Source of the DNA: Oceanipulchritudo coccoides
GTDB taxonomy: Bacteria; Verrucomicrobiota; Verrucomicrobiia; Opitutales; Oceanipulchritudinaceae
DNA: 64,000 bases
Assembly (NCBI RefSeq): GCF_010500615.1
Contig: NZ_JAAGNX010000001.1
Span: forward strand, 186,001 to 250,000
Direction of reading: 5' to 3'
Numbering within the stretch: the first letter of the stretch is position 1; every line of letters starts with the position of its first letter. Positions 36,687 through 46,865 of the stretch are shown in pieces. Both the position numbers and the translations under genes were made by a program. A model generated the notes under the pieces. That model was not told where the DNA came from, searched no databases, and saw nothing but the letters and a program-made list of their open reading frames with translations.

Positions 36687-39600
36687 ATGAATAACCTTAA
36701 CACCATTTTGAGTCTGCTTGCAGTTTTTCTGTTTAGCGCTTCCGCATCCTCTGCGACGAAGATCTACTCTGCGCCAGAGGGCATTGATCGCAGTAGCGAC
36801 TTTGTCGTCACAGTGGATGGGCGGGAGGCCTTTGTGTTCTTTGTGGCAGAGAATAAGCATAGACAACAATACCTCCCCGGTGCGGATTTTGAATTTCTCG
36901 GGGAAAAGAAGGTTATTGTCAGGAATGTGGTACATGATCCTGGAAACGTGAAGATTCACAAGGCCCGCGAATCATGGGTTTCCTTTGAGACTGAAAAAAG
37001 CGCCCTAATAAGCCTCGAACAACTGACTGATCCATTGCCGCTGCAGGATATTCTTCTGATTGATGAACTTGGCAATGCAGTTGATCACAAAGTTGAGGGT
37101 GAGAAAATCCGTTTCAGCGCAGTTGCGGGGAACAAATACCTGTTGGTTCTCAACAATGACCTTTCGCGCCGACTCACACTATTTGCGGAGCATCCCGAGA
37201 TGGATGTGCCGGACATTAAAGGCGCGGACACCTTTCTAATCCAGCCTTGCACACCGCGTAACGACTACGAGACAACATCAAAGAAAACGCTCTACTTTGC
37301 ACCCGGACTGCATGAAATGGGCGATGCCTTTCCATTGAAGCCCAGCCTCCAGATTTATCTGGCACCGGGGGCCTATGTGCGCGGCTATTTTACCTGCCCG
37401 CCAGGTGCCGGTACGGAGGGTGCATCAGAGGTGAAGATCTTTGGACGGGGTATACTCTCGAGTGAATACAATCAAATAGCCGAGGGACCCAACTACAATT
37501 TCCTGCCCCGGCCGATTGGATTCTGGAGCAACTCGATTTACCTTGGCGGCTTTAATCGCGAGCCCGCTGAAAATCAAACGGTGAAGGGGATCACGATTAT
37601 TTATCCCACGCAGCAGCCAATCATGGGCAACGGTCGTAAAACGCTGATTGAGAATGTGAAAGTCATCAATTTCCAGAAGGGATTTGGTGGTATTTGCGTG
37701 GGTTCGGAGTCGATGGTCAGGGATTGCTATGTTTCGTCTGATACCCGGGTCCTCACCACCTTTGGCTCAGACACAACCTTTGATCGAAACATGGTTGTCG
37801 GTCTTAAACTCGACACGCCGTTTTATCTCGGCGACCGCATCCTCGACGATCTCAGCCATATCACTGTGGAGAATCTAACCGTCATAGGTAACTGGAAAAC
37901 TTTGATTGGCGTGCATCAAGCGCATTTTGGTAACTTGAGCAATTTGACGTTCAGAAATTTCAAGGCCTGGTACACGGGTAAGCAACCACGGACAACCCTG
38001 TTGAGTCTGGCGGTGGCTTTCTCGCCATACCGGCGCGATGATTATTTTGGGAGTATCAGCGATTTAACGGTCAGTGAGATAAATATTACTGCCTCGAACT
38101 CAGCGCCTGATCTGATTGTCTCCGCATTCGGGTTTAGTGAGGAGTGTGCGGTTCGGGACGTCAGTGTTAATAACATCCGCGTCAACGGGGAACCTGCCAA
38201 GCTCCTGCCGAAGATTGCGCAGGCTGCTTTTAATATTTCCCTGGATGACCGAACCATAATAGAAGGCATCCGGCCTGTGGCCAAAACCCCCGGTCGTGAA
38301 TACCCGCCCGTTCCAGCCGTGGACAATCCTGAGAAAACTTACAAGCGCCGGGACATGGACGGTGACAAGTTGGGTTGGAAAATTGCCCACGAGGTGGCTT
38401 ATCCCAATGCAAAACAAAAAGCCGATCCGAATTTTCCAAAGACCTTATCCGCTGCATTTGGCAACACTGCCACCGGCGCGAGCCTGAAGGGGATCAAGAC
38501 CATTGCCTCTCCGGAAGGGAATTTCCTGCAGACCTACGCGGCCGTCAATGACCCGCGTATGTATGTACTGCACTCGCCGGACTATGAGATGACTATTGCC
38601 CAACCAAGCAGTGGTACTGCAGCGGCGAGCGTGCCCGTCTATGAAAACATTGGCACGCTTTTGACCACCGGAAACCGCCTTGTCAACCCGCCACCAATGC
38701 TGACAGAGCATTTCGCAAATTTCACGCATCGCGGGCCTGTTGAGGTAACGGTCACGATGAAATCACGGGCACCTTCCGTCAAAGACGCACTGATCATGCC
38801 CTCGCACTTGAAGATCGAGCCGAGCTATGCGCCCAACGGGCGAAGCTTCTCGTTCACGATGTCTGATCCGCAATATCTGGTCATCATCGTCAATGGCGAC
38901 TGGCTCCGACCGCTCTTTGTATTTGGCAATCCCCCGGAAGATCCGGTGCCCGATCCGGCCGATCCGGCAGTACTGACAATTCAAACCGGCGACGACTACA
39001 AGACATTGGAAAACCGCATGAAACTTGCTGATTACCGGGTGATCAATTTCGCGCCGGGTTATCACGACATAGGCCTGTTCTTTCCCGTCTTCAGCAAGCA
39101 GACAATTTATATTCCGGGGGATGCATTTGTGGCAGGAACGATACTCGGAGTTGACCGGAAGAAGGCCCGAAATCATGCTTACGGAACCAAGCTGATCACG
39201 ATGAACAAGGAAATTTTCGAGTTTCCCGCCTTTAAGCATGGTTACCGGCAACCCGACGATTTTGTTCTTATGGATTCTTCTAACCGCGGCAGGAAGGAGT
39301 TTCTTGGTTCGATTAAAGACTTCACGATCCGCGGTCGCGGCATTCTATCCGGCGAAAACATGGACTGGTTCAAGGGGCAGGAAACCATTCCCGGCTATAT
39401 TATCCTTGTGGACCGGAGTGGGCGCAATGGTGTGCTGGAGGGGTTGACCTTCACTGGTCGGCACTTCCACTCGGCGAATTTCTTTGGTACCCCTGCCTTG
39501 CTTCGCAACGTCAAGACCTTGTACGGTTTTCACGGCAACACCGATGCCTCACAGTGGGGAATGGTGCGCCGGAACCTCTTCAGTATCGAGCAGGACGATG

Positions 39601-40169
39601 GGACCTACATTAAGAATGGCTTGGACATCGATGGCTGGCTGGCTTGGCAGCAGAACAATGCCAACGCATTCTGCTTCGCCCGCTCCATGCCCTCGGACGG
39701 CAATACTCTCGGGCATGCGATCGTTCGAAACGTCACCGTCATTGACGGGCGCTATGGCGCGTATTCGGTGAGCAATTTAGCCGGTGTGCAATACAACCCG
39801 ATGCGTGGCGGATTCTGGCTCGGCATCAATCATGACAGGAAGGGCGCCAGTTTCGGCTACATCGCCGACATTGTCATGAAGGACATCTATTTTGAGACCA
39901 TTGTTAATCCGCTCTTCCAGTTCGCACCAATGACTGGAACGGTTTATAACAAGATGATTGGCGCTGAGGACATCACCTTTGATAACATACATGTGCCGAT
40001 GGGCCAGAACTGGAAGAGTATCTTCGGGGGACGGACACAAGCTCCCGATGATGTGATGCGTGGAATTGTCATCAGGGACTTGATGATCAAGGGCAAGAAG
40101 ATCACCGAATTTGATGATTTTGCAAGGGTGCGCAGCAATGGCCGTAATCTGGAGGTTACCATTGAATAA
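36687..40169 (+). CDS. Secreted protein with two GH49-like parallel beta-helix modules
   Basis: 1160 residues. After a signal peptide (MNNLNTILSLLAVFLFSASASSA), two successive modules show the same motif order: LYFAPGLHEMG, IYLAPGAYVRGYF and KIFGRGILSSE in the first; INFAPGYHDIG, IYIPGDAFVAGTI and TIRGRGILSGE in the second. This order resembles the right-handed beta-helix of GH49 dextranase-type enzymes. A linker of about 230 residues separates them. Only the general fold is safe; the substrate is not known. I chose ATG 36687, with AGGAA four bases before it, over 36666, where the nearest purine-rich stretch is too close. The stop overlaps the next gene. Confidence 0.75.
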   Translation: MNNLNTILSLLAVFLFSASASSATKIYSAPEGIDRSSDFVVTVDGREAFVFFVAENKHRQQYLPGADFEFLGEKKVIVRNVVHDPGNVKIHKARESWVSFETEKSALISLEQLTDPLPLQDILLIDELGNAVDHKVEGEKIRFSAVAGNKYLLVLNNDLSRRLTLFAEHPEMDVPDIKGADTFLIQPCTPRNDYETTSKKTLYFAPGLHEMGDAFPLKPSLQIYLAPGAYVRGYFTCPPGAGTEGASEVKIFGRGILSSEYNQIAEGPNYNFLPRPIGFWSNSIYLGGFNREPAENQTVKGITIIYPTQQPIMGNGRKTLIENVKVINFQKGFGGICVGSESMVRDCYVSSDTRVLTTFGSDTTFDRNMVVGLKLDTPFYLGDRILDDLSHITVENLTVIGNWKTLIGVHQAHFGNLSNLTFRNFKAWYTGKQPRTTLLSLAVAFSPYRRDDYFGSISDLTVSEINITASNSAPDLIVSAFGFSEECAVRDVSVNNIRVNGEPAKLLPKIAQAAFNISLDDRTIIEGIRPVAKTPGREYPPVPAVDNPEKTYKRRDMDGDKLGWKIAHEVAYPNAKQKADPNFPKTLSAAFGNTATGASLKGIKTIASPEGNFLQTYAAVNDPRMYVLHSPDYEMTIAQPSSGTAAASVPVYENIGTLLTTGNRLVNPPPMLTEHFANFTHRGPVEVTVTMKSRAPSVKDALIMPSHLKIEPSYAPNGRSFSFTMSDPQYLVIIVNGDWLRPLFVFGNPPEDPVPDPADPAVLTIQTGDDYKTLENRMKLADYRVINFAPGYHDIGLFFPVFSKQTIYIPGDAFVAGTILGVDRKKARNHAYGTKLITMNKEIFEFPAFKHGYRQPDDFVLMDSSNRGRKEFLGSIKDFTIRGRGILSGENMDWFKGQETIPGYIILVDRSGRNGVLEGLTFTGRHFHSANFFGTPALLRNVKTLYGFHGNTDASQWGMVRRNLFSIEQDDGTYIKNGLDIDGWLAWQQNNANAFCFARSMPSDGNTLGHAIVRNVTVIDGRYGAYSVSNLAGVQYNPMRGGFWLGINHDRKGASFGYIADIVMKDIYFETIVNPLFQFAPMTGTVYNKMIGAEDITFDNIHVPMGQNWKSIFGGRTQAPDDVMRGIVIRDLMIKGKKITEFDDFARVRSNGRNLEVTIE
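40151..40164 (+). promoter_or_regulatory. Shine-Dalgarno site selecting a TTG start
   Basis: GGAGG at 40151-40155 lies six bases before TTG 40162. It sits inside the end of the upstream gene. The alternative ATGs at 40111 and 40138 have no comparable site and would place extra residues before the signal peptide. Confidence 0.65.
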
Positions 40170-43100
40170 GGTCTGGATAAATTGGCCTTCCTTCATTCTG
40201 ATCCTTCTGCTTTTCAGCTCTTCCGGGCGGGCAGAATTCGTATCTGACCTGATTTACGGCACAGCCGCAGGGGAGGAGCTCAAATTGGATTTATCCGTGC
40301 CGGAAGGGGAGGGACCGTTCCCCGTTTGCATCATTGTACATGGAGGCGGATTTGAACGGGGAGATAAGGGAATTCAGGTCAAGCCTCTGTTTGAACCGCT
40401 GAACAAGGCAGGCTTTGCCTGGGTGAGCATCAACTACCGGCTTGCCCCGCAACACAAGTACCCGGGAAGCGTTGAAGATGTCGAGACGGCAATCCGTTGG
40501 GTGAAGGCTCATGCATCCGAATACAGCTTTGATTCCAAACGAATTGCCTTGATCGGTGAATCCGCTGGCGGCTATCTGGTTTCCCAGGTCGGCGCGCGCA
40601 ACCTCGGGGACACCCGTGTCGCAGCAGTTGTTTCCTTTTACGGGCCATCGGATTTGATGACCCGTTTTGATGCAACTCGTGGAAACCCGTCCTCGAGCTT
40701 CAAGAATTACTTTGGCGTTTCCGAGGATACTCCAGCAACACGCGAACGGTTGATCGAAGCTTCCCCCGTAACCTATGTCCGCCCGGGTCTGCCTCCCTTC
40801 CTGCTTCTTCACGGCGATGAAGATTCTCGCGTGCCTTATGAGCAATCAGTCATTTTGTTCAAGCATCTCCAATCGGCGGGAGTGCCATCGGAATTCATCA
40901 CGATCAAAGGCGGAAAGCATGGCATCCGAGGATGGAGCAAAATGGGCTCCAATTACGCCGTGAAGGTTGTCGCCTGGTTGAAAAAAACCCTTCCTGCGAC
41001 GAAGAGGACAAAGTCAAAAAGCAAACCCAATGTGGTAGTTTTATTGTCTGACGACCTCGGCTACGCCGATCTTGAGTGCTACGGCGGACCGGTGAAGACA
41101 CCCGCAATCGACGGGCTGGCTGCCGCTGGTATTCGCTTTACCGATTTTTATTCAGGCGCCGCGGTCTGCTCACCTTCGCGCGCGACCCTTTTGACTGGGC
41201 GCCAGCATATCAGGGCGGGCGTCTACAGTTGGATCGATAACAAAAGCAACCGCTCGCATCTGCTGGAACGCGAAATCACGCTGGCGGAAGTGTTGAAAGC
41301 GGCTGGCTATGCCACGGCGCATTTCGGGAAATGGCATCTTGGCCAGCCTACCTCAACCATGGCCAAGCCGACGCCTTCGAATCACGGATTCGACGATTGG
41401 TTCGCGACGGAAAACAATGCCCAGCCAAGCCATCGGAATCCCGTCAACTTTATCCGCAATGGCGAGGAGGTTGGCGAGCTGGAAGGCTACTCCTGCCAGC
41501 TTGTAGTGGATGAGGCGATACACTGGCTGGATAATGAACGTAGTCAGGACAAACCCTTTTTCCTGAACATCTGGTTCCATGAACCGCATAACCCACTTGG
41601 CGCGCCGGACGAGCTGACCACCGTTTACGGAGGCCCGGAGATGGACGGGGCATTGTATTCGGCAACCATTGACAACACCGACCGGGCAATCGCGCGGCTT
41701 CTGGAGAAGCTGAAGACCATCGGCGCCCCGGAAGACACCCTGATTATATACGCTTCGGACAACGGAAGCCTGCGGAGGGACCGGGTCGGTGACCTGCGCG
41801 GCAAGAAAGGGCAGAACTGGGAAGGCGGTATCCGCGTTCCCGGAATCTTCTCGTGGCCGGGGCATATCTCCACTGCCAAAGTGGAAACGACACCCGCCGG
41901 ATTGGTGGATTTGCTTCCGACGGTGTGCGGGTTGCTTGAAATTGATCCCCCGACTGTTCATCTGGATGGCGCCGACCTTTCGGCCGTGCTGACGGGCAAT
42001 CCCGAATCCTTTGTCCGCCACCAGCCGCTTTTCTGGCATCTTCAGAAATCCGTTCCGATTGTCGCGATGCGGGACGGAGACTGGTCCCTGCTCGCTGAGC
42101 CGGATTACGAGCTGCCCACCGATAATAAATTCAACGAGGCGTGGATTCCAGCGATCAGAAATGGTGGCTACAAAAACTATCAGTTGTTCAATCTGAAGAC
42201 CGATCCCTCCCAGGAGCATGATCTGTCCGCCGAATTGCCGGAGCGGGTGGAACGGATGAAAAAACAGCTGCTGGAAATCAATGCCAGCATCATGGCGGAT
42301 GGTACGGATTGGAATGCGGACCTCAATCCGACTAAGCCCAACATCATCCTGATCATGGCGGATGATCTCGGATATGAGTGTGTTGGGGCGAATGGTGAAT
42401 CCGAGTATTCGACGCCCGCTCTCGATCGTCTGGCCGAGACGGGGATGCGCTTTGAGCACTGCTATTCCCAACCGCTATGCACGCCCTCGCGCGTCAAGCT
42501 GATGACCGGAATTTCCAATGTGCGCAACTACATCGATTTTGGAATTATGGATCCGCAGGCGACAACTTTTGGCTCGCTGATGAAGGAGGCAGGATATGCC
42601 ACCGCCATTGCCGGCAAATGGCAGTTGGGAACGGATCCTGCCCAGCTGGAGAAATTTGGTTTTGATGAGTATTGCCTGTGGCAGTTGGAGATGAAGGGGA
42701 GTCGATATAACGACTTAGCTTGCCTTCAGCTAAACACGGGCGAGAAGCTATCCGGCGGATATGGTCCGGACAAGGTGAATGCGTTTGTGCGCGATTTCAT
42801 CACGCGTCACAAAGATGAGCCCTTTTTCTGTTACTACCCGATGTTGCTGCCGCATGCACCGTTTGAACCGACGCCCGACAGCCTGACGCGTGACGCTGAC
42901 AAAAAGTCCAACTTCAAGGACATGGTTGCCTACATGGACAAGATGGTGGGGCAGGTGGCTGAACATCTGGAGAAGCTTGGGCTTCGCGACAACACGCTCA
43001 TCCTTTTCACGAGCGATAATGGAACACATGGAAGCATCACTTCCCGATTCAACGGACAGGAGCTAAAGGGCGGCAAAGGAAAAATGACGGATGCGGGCAC

Positions 43101-43554
43101 GCGCGTCCCGTTCATTGCCAACTGGCCCGCGGTGATCCGTGAAGCGAGTGTCGGCAAGGAACTGATTGAGTTCAGTGATTTCCTGCCAACCCTGTGCGAT
43201 GTGGCTGGAGCAACGCTTCCCGCTGATTTGAAGATCGATGGGAAAAGCTTTTACCCGCTGCTAAATGCGCTGTCTGGCAGTCCGCGAACAACCGTACATT
43301 GCTGGTATTCCAGAGATGGAACGGATCCCGCCAAGGAGTGGGCAAGAAACCAACGCTACAAGTTGTATCGCAATGGGTCATTTTATGACCTTCAAAACGA
43401 TTCACTCGAAAAGAAACCACTTCGAATCAGGGAACAATCCGATGGAGTCATGGCTGTCCATTCACTTCTCCAAGAGGAATTAAACCGCTACGCCTTGGCA
43501 CGGCCAGCGCATCTGGTCAAAGCAGATGACTTGCATAAGCAAGGTGGAAACTGA
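40162..43554 (+). CDS. Esterase-sulfatase-sulfatase three-enzyme fusion
   Basis: 1130 residues from TTG 40162. After the signal peptide come three modules. Residues about 25-285 form a BD-FAE/carboxylesterase-type hydrolase (IIVHGGGFERG, INYRLAPQ, GESAGG with Ser134, DEDSRVP, GKHG). Residues about 295-705 form a sulfatase (LSDDLGYADLE, VCSPSRATLLTG with Cys336, FGKWHLG, ASDNGS). Residues about 710-1100 form a second, diverged sulfatase (MADDLGYECVG, LCTPSRVKLMTG with Cys773, AGKWQLG, TSDNGTHG). No stop or frameshift separates them and linkers are short. It probably strips an acyl group and two sulfates from one sugar. It overlaps the beta-helix gene by 8 bases and is followed by the next sulfatase gene after 7. 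Confidence 0.88.
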   Translation: MNKVWINWPSFILILLLFSSSGRAEFVSDLIYGTAAGEELKLDLSVPEGEGPFPVCIIVHGGGFERGDKGIQVKPLFEPLNKAGFAWVSINYRLAPQHKYPGSVEDVETAIRWVKAHASEYSFDSKRIALIGESAGGYLVSQVGARNLGDTRVAAVVSFYGPSDLMTRFDATRGNPSSSFKNYFGVSEDTPATRERLIEASPVTYVRPGLPPFLLLHGDEDSRVPYEQSVILFKHLQSAGVPSEFITIKGGKHGIRGWSKMGSNYAVKVVAWLKKTLPATKRTKSKSKPNVVVLLSDDLGYADLECYGGPVKTPAIDGLAAAGIRFTDFYSGAAVCSPSRATLLTGRQHIRAGVYSWIDNKSNRSHLLEREITLAEVLKAAGYATAHFGKWHLGQPTSTMAKPTPSNHGFDDWFATENNAQPSHRNPVNFIRNGEEVGELEGYSCQLVVDEAIHWLDNERSQDKPFFLNIWFHEPHNPLGAPDELTTVYGGPEMDGALYSATIDNTDRAIARLLEKLKTIGAPEDTLIIYASDNGSLRRDRVGDLRGKKGQNWEGGIRVPGIFSWPGHISTAKVETTPAGLVDLLPTVCGLLEIDPPTVHLDGADLSAVLTGNPESFVRHQPLFWHLQKSVPIVAMRDGDWSLLAEPDYELPTDNKFNEAWIPAIRNGGYKNYQLFNLKTDPSQEHDLSAELPERVERMKKQLLEINASIMADGTDWNADLNPTKPNIILIMADDLGYECVGANGESEYSTPALDRLAETGMRFEHCYSQPLCTPSRVKLMTGISNVRNYIDFGIMDPQATTFGSLMKEAGYATAIAGKWQLGTDPAQLEKFGFDEYCLWQLEMKGSRYNDLACLQLNTGEKLSGGYGPDKVNAFVRDFITRHKDEPFFCYYPMLLPHAPFEPTPDSLTRDADKKSNFKDMVAYMDKMVGQVAEHLEKLGLRDNTLILFTSDNGTHGSITSRFNGQELKGGKGKMTDAGTRVPFIANWPAVIREASVGKELIEFSDFLPTLCDVAGATLPADLKIDGKSFYPLLNALSGSPRTTVHCWYSRDGTDPAKEWARNQRYKLYRNGSFYDLQNDSLEKKPLRIREQSDGVMAVHSLLQEELNRYALARPAHLVKADDLHKQGGN

Positions 43555-43561
43555 GGGAAAA

Positions 43562-45049
43562 ATGATAAGTAGCACACAGCGATACACACTAAACAGGCGG
43601 ACGTTGGGAATCCTCGCCTTTGTACTGTTAGGCGCACTACCATTGGCGGCAGAGGATCAGCGGCCGAATATCCTTCTGATTCTCTCCGACGACCACAGTC
43701 TGCCGCACCTGGGAGCTTATGGCGACCCAAACTGCCAGCGCTTTGAAATATCCCCTAACCTGGATGCCTTTGCCAAACAAGGTATGCGCTTCAATCGCGC
43801 CTACACGAGTTCTCCCCAGTGTGCCCCATCGCGCATCTCGATATTTGCCGGACGTTCCCCAGTCGGGGTTGCCGCCACCCGTTTTGCACAACCAGCCCGG
43901 CCGGATACACCGTTCGTGACGGATCAGTTGCGGGCCGCGGGCTATTGGGTCGGGCTGGATGGCCGAAACCATCACCTCGACGGTAAAAACAAGGAGCTAC
44001 CGCATGTCGAGGAAGCGCTGGTTGGCGCGGGGATGCGTGGAGCCCCTTTCGAAGAGCGCTTCGATCATGTACACGGGGGCAACTCCACGAAGCGTGCCGC
44101 CTTGGAAAAAGTTCCCGAAAAAATCTCGGCAGCATTGGATAAAGTGCCTGGGGGAACCCCATTCTTTCTTTACTTTGGTTTTAACCAGCCTCACCGGAAG
44201 TGGGGAAAAGACCACGTGGGCATTGATCCGGAAAAACTTGTCCTGCCGCCAGACTGGCCCGATTTACCGGAAGTCCGACTCGACTATGCACGTTATCTCG
44301 CGGAGGTGCGCGATCTCGATCGCGGATTCGGAATGGCGATGGAGCTTCTCAAGGAACGTGGGCTGGAGAAAAATACGATCGTCATCTTCATGGGCGATAA
44401 TGGCGAGGCATTGCTGCGTGGCAAAGGCACGCTGTTCTCACGCGGACTGAATGTCCCGCTTATTGTTCGCTGGCCCGGTAAAGTGGCGGCGGCAACCGTG
44501 AGTGATGCTTTGATCAGCGGGGTCGACCTCGCACCGACTATGCTGGCCGCGGCCGGTCTGGATAAAGGGGAGGGGATGACTGGCGTCAGTTTCCTTGGGG
44601 AATTGCTCGGTCAACTTTTCACCGGACGGACACAGCTGTTCGGCGAGCGGGGTTGGCATCATGGGCCAATCACCCGCACCGACGGGTTTGATCTTTCTCG
44701 TTCTGTCGTGACTGATCGATACAATTACATCTACAATGCCTTGCCTGATCGTGGCTATATTCCCGTCGACATGGCTGGAGGAAATGTGGCTTGGGAGGCT
44801 CTCAAGGCGGCCCATGAAAAGGGTTGTCTTTCCAATTTGCACGAGAAGATCTACTTCCAGAATCCCCGCCCCATGTTCGAACTTTACGACCTGGAGAGCG
44901 ACCCGTTTGAGCTGCACAATCTGGTGGGGAAGGAAGCCGTCAAGGATGTCGAAAAATACCTGCGCGAGCAACTGGACCGCTGGATGATTCGTGAAGGTGA
45001 CTATCTTCCGCTTCCATCCCATTCTCTTGCTACCAGTAGTGAGCACTAA
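43562..45049 (+). CDS. Secreted sulfatase (heparan N-sulfatase-like group)
   Basis: 495 residues from ATG 43562, preceded by GAGGG. Signal peptide RRTLGILAFVLLGALPLAAE, metal site LSDDHSLPHLGAYG, active-site QCAPSRISIFAG with Cys87, DGRNHH, and MGDNGE near residue 280. The LSDDHS and GRNHH forms resemble the sulfamidase/S1_8-type group rather than the DDLGYAD type of most neighbours, so it may remove a different kind of sulfate. The frame is open further upstream to 43526 but that part overlaps the previous gene. Confidence 0.88.
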   Translation: MISSTQRYTLNRRTLGILAFVLLGALPLAAEDQRPNILLILSDDHSLPHLGAYGDPNCQRFEISPNLDAFAKQGMRFNRAYTSSPQCAPSRISIFAGRSPVGVAATRFAQPARPDTPFVTDQLRAAGYWVGLDGRNHHLDGKNKELPHVEEALVGAGMRGAPFEERFDHVHGGNSTKRAALEKVPEKISAALDKVPGGTPFFLYFGFNQPHRKWGKDHVGIDPEKLVLPPDWPDLPEVRLDYARYLAEVRDLDRGFGMAMELLKERGLEKNTIVIFMGDNGEALLRGKGTLFSRGLNVPLIVRWPGKVAAATVSDALISGVDLAPTMLAAAGLDKGEGMTGVSFLGELLGQLFTGRTQLFGERGWHHGPITRTDGFDLSRSVVTDRYNYIYNALPDRGYIPVDMAGGNVAWEALKAAHEKGCLSNLHEKIYFQNPRPMFELYDLESDPFELHNLVGKEAVKDVEKYLREQLDRWMIREGDYLPLPSHSLATSSEH

Positions 45050-45083
45050 TCTGCCATATTGAATAATCACAAATATTTTTATC

Positions 45084-46802
45084 ATGAAAAACACACTCCT
45101 CATTGCTATCCTTCTCGCAGCTTTCTTTACCGGCTTACAGGCTCAAGACCGCGATGATTACGGGATCTGGGCCCGTGGAAACCGGTACGAGCAAATCAAG
45201 TTCCCGTTCAAGGGCATCGAGGCGAGTCCGGCTTGGTCCGACATCGAACCAAATGAGGGGGAGTTTAACTGGAGTGAAGTGGATGAAAAACTGGAAGAAG
45301 CCGAAAAGCTTGGATTGTATGTTCTGCTGAGTATAAACGTCGGCCCGGATGCTCCGAATTGGCTCTACGAAAAAGATGTCGAGAAGGTCATGACAGAAGG
45401 CCACCGGCATTCCGGTCCTTACCCGGAATATACAAAGCCGGTCCATATTCAGCATTATTACCGGCTTATCGAGGAATTTGGCCGCCATGTACGCAGCCTT
45501 CCCGCTGGGCAGGTCAAACGGATCTCGTCCGTTCAGGTGAAGACCGGGGCGACCGGTGACGAGTCACCTCACAAAGGCGACCTGCTGGATGACAAATTTG
45601 AAATTTCAAATAAAGCCTGGACGGATTTCCGACTGGCAGCCTTCAAAAAGTTTCAACACGCCTTTCAGGAGGGAGCAGGCCCGGTGATTCCCCTGATGTT
45701 CACCAGTGTGGTCGGTGAGAAGTTTGACCCATCCCTGATCGATTGGATTTCGGACAACGTCAAGGGCGGATGGGGAACCAAAATGGGTGGGACCGGACAA
45801 GGTTACCAGATCAACGATGAGGTAAACCGGACGGCTGCCATTTTACCGCATACCATTGATCCCGCGCCCGATACTTGGGAATTGTTCACCCGCTGTGAGA
45901 TGGACCAGGGTTGGAAAGAGGGGATTTATAAGAAGAATATCAAGCAGGCCTTTTACTGGACGAGCCTTTCGGCCCTGCACAGCGGGCTGTCGATGTGGAA
46001 CATGGCCCAGTCGGCGCTCGATTGGCACCAGGAAAACAATTTCTGGGTGGATGCCCTGTTCTTTAACGAATACGCCGGCCAGACACATTCCACTGAGGCC
46101 ACCGGCGCGTTTTGCGCATTGCGTGAGGGTCTGGATTCGAGCGACACGGAGAAGTTCCCGGAAGCTGAATTTGGAAACGCCTCCATTAAAAATGCGGATC
46201 GGTACCTTGCTATTTGCGTATCCCGTTCCGCCTATGGGGCGAAGATGGATGACGTCAGCGGTGTGCTTGCCGGGATGATGAAACAGCGACGCGGGCAGGA
46301 AGGCTTGAATGATGCCGGGTGGGGAATCTTCCGCGGGAACTATGAGCGTTTCCTGCACCAGATCGATGCCGACAAGACCAGCGTCGGCTGGTGGCGCGTG
46401 GGGGGTGCAATCACACCCGACAGTCCCATCTATGGCCGCTTTGCCCGTGGCTTTGAGCACGCGTCCGGGAAGGACCGTATGGGTTTCGATATCAAGGACA
46501 CTTTTTTCTCTGGTCAGCCCTTGGCGGGCGCTTATCCCATCAAGGTCAGGATTGTCTATTACGACAAGGGACATGGCCAGTGGGCGCTCAATTATGATGC
46601 CACAGACAATTCCGACAAGCGGGCCGCCACGATAACCAATACCGATTCCAGAGAGTGGAAGGAGATAGTTCTCCTTCTGAAGGACGCTCAATTCGGCAAT
46701 CGCGGACCGAACGGCGCGGACCTATCGCTAATCAACACCGATGACGAGGACGACATCTTTCACATTGTGGAAATCGGCCGGCCGCCACAACAGGTGAATT
46801 GA
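45084..46802 (+). CDS. Secreted TIM-barrel glycosidase (GH42-like)
   Basis: 572 residues with signal peptide (MKNTLLIAILLAAFFTGLQA). The barrel starts with ASPAWSDIEPNEGEFNWSEVDEK style motifs typical of clan GH-A beta-galactosidase-type enzymes. VKTGATGDESP carries a candidate acid/base Glu. The C-terminal domain (about 430-570) is a beta-sandwich ending GPNGADLSLINTDDEDD. It is a paralogue of the two enzymes at 61059 and 63192 but lacks their extra C-terminal modules. Family number is uncertain. Confidence 0.75.
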   Translation: MKNTLLIAILLAAFFTGLQAQDRDDYGIWARGNRYEQIKFPFKGIEASPAWSDIEPNEGEFNWSEVDEKLEEAEKLGLYVLLSINVGPDAPNWLYEKDVEKVMTEGHRHSGPYPEYTKPVHIQHYYRLIEEFGRHVRSLPAGQVKRISSVQVKTGATGDESPHKGDLLDDKFEISNKAWTDFRLAAFKKFQHAFQEGAGPVIPLMFTSVVGEKFDPSLIDWISDNVKGGWGTKMGGTGQGYQINDEVNRTAAILPHTIDPAPDTWELFTRCEMDQGWKEGIYKKNIKQAFYWTSLSALHSGLSMWNMAQSALDWHQENNFWVDALFFNEYAGQTHSTEATGAFCALREGLDSSDTEKFPEAEFGNASIKNADRYLAICVSRSAYGAKMDDVSGVLAGMMKQRRGQEGLNDAGWGIFRGNYERFLHQIDADKTSVGWWRVGGAITPDSPIYGRFARGFEHASGKDRMGFDIKDTFFSGQPLAGAYPIKVRIVYYDKGHGQWALNYDATDNSDKRAATITNTDSREWKEIVLLLKDAQFGNRGPNGADLSLINTDDEDDIFHIVEIGRPPQQVN

Positions 46803-46865
46803 TTGCCGCAGGGCAGCTGGGAGAGAAGAAAGTATGAACCTCAAAAAAATCAGGAGCCTATTTTG

